From positions 1-6,986 of the forward strand of contig CAJMMX010000078.1 in the NCBI GenBank assembly GCA_905214615.1: a stretch of 6,986 nt of DNA. Direction: 5' to 3'. The stretch's first letter is position 1; each line of letters starts with the position of its first letter. The translations under genes were made by a program, and so were the position numbers. Source of the stretch: an uncultured bacterium. GTDB lineage: Bacteria > Actinomycetota > Coriobacteriia > Coriobacteriales > Coriobacteriaceae. Shown one piece after another: positions 5,513-6,986 of this stretch. The notes under the pieces were generated by a model. It did no database searches and had not been told where the DNA came from. It saw nothing but the letters and a program-made list of their open reading frames with translations.

Positions 5513-6601
5513 ATGGCACATCGCTCCGTTATTCCGTTTGGCCCGCAGCACCCGGTGCTGCCCGAGCCGCTTCATCTGGACCTGGTGATCGAGGACGACC
5601 GCGTCATCGAGGCAATTCCGCAGATCGGCTTTGTGCACCGCGGGCTCGAGAAGCTCACCGAAAAGCGCGACATGCATCAGTTTGGCTACATCGCCGAGCG
5701 CATTTGCGGCATCTGCGCCGTGGGCCACAGCTGCGGCTATGCCAGCGCCTGCGAGCGCATGCTCGGCATCGAGGTGCCCGGCCGCGTGCAGTATATCCGC
5801 ACCATTTTGCACGAGCTTTCGCGCATTCACTCGCACCTGCTGTGGCTGGGCCTGCTCGCCGATGCCTTTGGCTTCGAGGCGCTGTTCTATCGTTCGTGGA
5901 CGCTGCGCGAGCAGATTCTCAAGATCTTCGAGAGCACTTGCGGTGGCCGCGTGATCCTTTCGATTAACGAGATCGGCGGCCTTAAGCACGACATTGAGGA
6001 CTCCGAGCTAGCGGGCATTGTCCAGACGCTCGATGCCATGCGTCCCGACTACGAGGCCCTGGTGCATACGTTTTTGGACGACGACAGCTGCGGCGAGCGC
6101 CTGCATGGCGTGGGCGCGATCAGCAAGAAGGACGCGCTGGATCTGTCGATGGTCGGCCCGTTCGGCCGCGCCTCGGGCGTGGACTACGACGTGCGCATGT
6201 TCGGCGACGGCGCCTATGCAGATCTGGCCGCGTTTGAGCCGATCGTCGCTACCGATGGCGACTGCTATGCCCGCTGCCAAGTGCGTTGTGCCGAGGTCAC
6301 GCAGGCCATGGACATCATTAAGGAGCTTGCGGGCAAGATTCCGCACGACGGTATCGGTGGGCGCACCAAGCTTACGCCGGCCGACGGCGCGCGCGGCGAG
6401 GTTGTGATTGAGCAGCCGCGCGGCGAGGCGTACTACTATGTGCGCGGCAACGGCACCAAGAACCTGGACCGCTTCCGCGTGCGCACGCCGACGTCGCAGA
6501 ACCTGGCGGGTCTGACGCATGCGCTGCAGGGCGTGCTCCTTGCCAACGTGCCCATGATCATCCTGACCATCGACCCCTGCATTAGCTGCACGGAAAGGTA
6601 G
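5513..6601 (+). CDS. echE: Ech hydrogenase catalytic large subunit EchE ([NiFe], NuoD-like)
   Basis: This is the catalytic subunit that reduces protons to H2 or oxidises H2 at a NiFe(CN)2CO centre. Both nickel-binding motifs are intact: L1 as AERICGICAVGHS (Cys65, Cys68) and L2 as DPCISCTER (Cys356, Cys359). This separates it from complex I NuoD, which lacks them. Other family marks are the N-terminal PFGPQHPVLPEP (8-19), GFVHRGLEK (39-47) and RIHSHLLWLGLLADAFGFE (104-122), which point to the Ech branch (group 4e) rather than Hyc/FHL. The length of 362 is about that of known EchE proteins. The protein ends two residues after Cys359, so there is no C-terminal extension for a maturation protease to remove, as has been described for EchE and CooH. 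Nickel insertion should still need Hyp proteins, which are not in this window. The ATG has AAGGAGG (5496-5502) ten bases upstream. Three cysteines spaced by four (251, 255, 259) are a small oddity. Confidence 0.95.
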   Translation: MAHRSVIPFGPQHPVLPEPLHLDLVIEDDRVIEAIPQIGFVHRGLEKLTEKRDMHQFGYIAERICGICAVGHSCGYASACERMLGIEVPGRVQYIRTILHELSRIHSHLLWLGLLADAFGFEALFYRSWTLREQILKIFESTCGGRVILSINEIGGLKHDIEDSELAGIVQTLDAMRPDYEALVHTFLDDDSCGERLHGVGAISKKDALDLSMVGPFGRASGVDYDVRMFGDGAYADLAAFEPIVATDGDCYARCQVRCAEVTQAMDIIKELAGKIPHDGIGGRTKLTPADGARGEVVIEQPRGEAYYYVRGNGTKNLDRFRVRTPTSQNLAGLTHALQGVLLANVPMIILTIDPCISCTER

Positions 6602-6608
6602 GCGCGGC

Positions 6609-6950
6609 ATGAGTTTGCTGACATTTGCCAAGACGGCCTTGGGCTCTATGGTCAAGCAGCCGGTCACGGTGTGCTATCCGCAGGAGGGGCTGACGGCGCC
6701 CGAGCGCTTGCGCGGGCACATCGTCAACGACATGGACGTGTGCATTTGCTGCGGCATGTGTGCTCGCCGCTGCCCGGCGGGTGCGCTTGCGGTCGATCGC
6801 AAGGGCGGAACGTGGTCGATTGATCCGTACGCCTGCGTGGTGTGCGGCGAGTGCATCGAGAGCTGCCCCAAGCACTGCCTGACTATGGACACCGCCCGTA
6901 CTCCGGTTGCGGCGGACAAGACTCCCACGGTAGAAACTAAGCCGGAATAA
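6609..6950 (+). CDS. echF: Ech hydrogenase ferredoxin-like subunit EchF (2x[4Fe-4S], NuoI-like)
   Basis: This 113-residue iron-sulfur protein relays electrons between soluble ferredoxin and EchC. It carries two complete CxxCxxCxxxCP motifs: Cys45, 48, 51, 55 and Cys76, 79, 82, 86. These bind two [4Fe-4S] clusters, as in NuoI and other Ech ferredoxin-like subunits. The N-terminal 35 residues (SLLTFAKTALGSMVKQPVT) resemble the amphipathic leader with which NuoI-type subunits lie on the membrane domain. The C-terminal 20 residues are a short polar tail. The start ATG is seven bases after the echE stop. The ribosome binding site (AAAGG or the TAGG over the echE stop) is weaker than those of the other genes in the operon. 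It is the last gene and is followed by a terminator-like hairpin. Confidence 0.93.
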   Translation: MSLLTFAKTALGSMVKQPVTVCYPQEGLTAPERLRGHIVNDMDVCICCGMCARRCPAGALAVDRKGGTWSIDPYACVVCGECIESCPKHCLTMDTARTPVAADKTPTVETKPE

Positions 6951-6964
6951 CGCGTAGACGGGCC

Positions 6965-6986
6965 GGCGGGGCAAAATTGCCCCGCC
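6965..6986 (+). terminator. Hairpin ending the hydrogenase operon, probable rho-independent terminator
   Basis: A perfect 8-bp GC-rich stem, GGCGGGGC (6965-6972) with GCCCCGCC (6979-6986), closes an AAAATT loop 14 bases after the echF stop. The window stops at the last base of the stem, so the T-tract that would confirm a rho-independent terminator cannot be seen. Confidence 0.75.

Noticed and set aside
4461..5519. Minus-strand open frame of 352 codons opposite echC and echD
   Set aside because: It is antisense to clearly coding echC and echD, Gly/Leu/Ser-rich, with no recognised family. A shadow of the low-complexity tails.
1279..6950. Respiratory complex I (nuo) operon, or formate hydrogenlyase (hyc) operon
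   Set aside because: EchE keeps all four nickel-binding cysteines, which NuoD lacks. The set is only six subunit modules in Ech order, EchE lacks a C-terminal extension, and no formate dehydrogenase gene is present.

Overview
The window looks like chromosomal DNA from a high-GC, anaerobic actinobacterium, most likely a Coriobacteriia gut fermenter such as Collinsella. This is inferred from codon style (strong G/C third positions), strong AGGAGG-type ribosome binding sites, and the gene content. It cannot be proved from this window alone. No gene starts before base 587, and the last gene ends at 6950.

Bases 1-586 are clearly more AT-rich than the rest and hold no credible gene. They contain an imperfect 20-bp tandem repeat with an inverted copy (208-308), several small dyads, and a dyad just upstream of the first gene. 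Bases 587-991 encode a small protein with two helix-turn-helix domains, like the OrfA half of an IS150/IS3-type transposase, but with no OrfB partner. A convincing rho-independent terminator (1004-1029) closes that gene. About 250 bases of non-coding sequence follow, with a candidate -10 box and a spaced inverted repeat.

Bases 1279-6950 are a compact, single-strand operon for a membrane-bound, energy-converting group 4 [NiFe] hydrogenase of the Ech type, in the order known for echABCDEF. The proton-pumping antiporter-like subunit (EchA) and the NuoH-like membrane anchor (EchB) are fused into one 960-residue protein. Then come EchC (NuoB-like small subunit), EchD (NuoC-like), EchE (NuoD-like catalytic large subunit with all four Ni-binding cysteines) and EchF (2x[4Fe-4S] ferredoxin-like). 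Genes are 0-12 bases apart or overlap by one base. A GC-rich hairpin at the very end of the window (6965-6986) is the probable terminator.

Together the five polypeptides should accept electrons from reduced ferredoxin through EchF and EchC, reduce protons to H2 at the NiFe site in EchE (or run in reverse), and couple this to H+ or Na+ translocation through EchA-EchB. The unusual points are the EchA-EchB fusion, the long low-complexity tails on EchC and EchD, and an EchE that ends two residues after its last metal-binding cysteine. Maturation (hyp) genes and any formate or CO dehydrogenase partner are not in the window.
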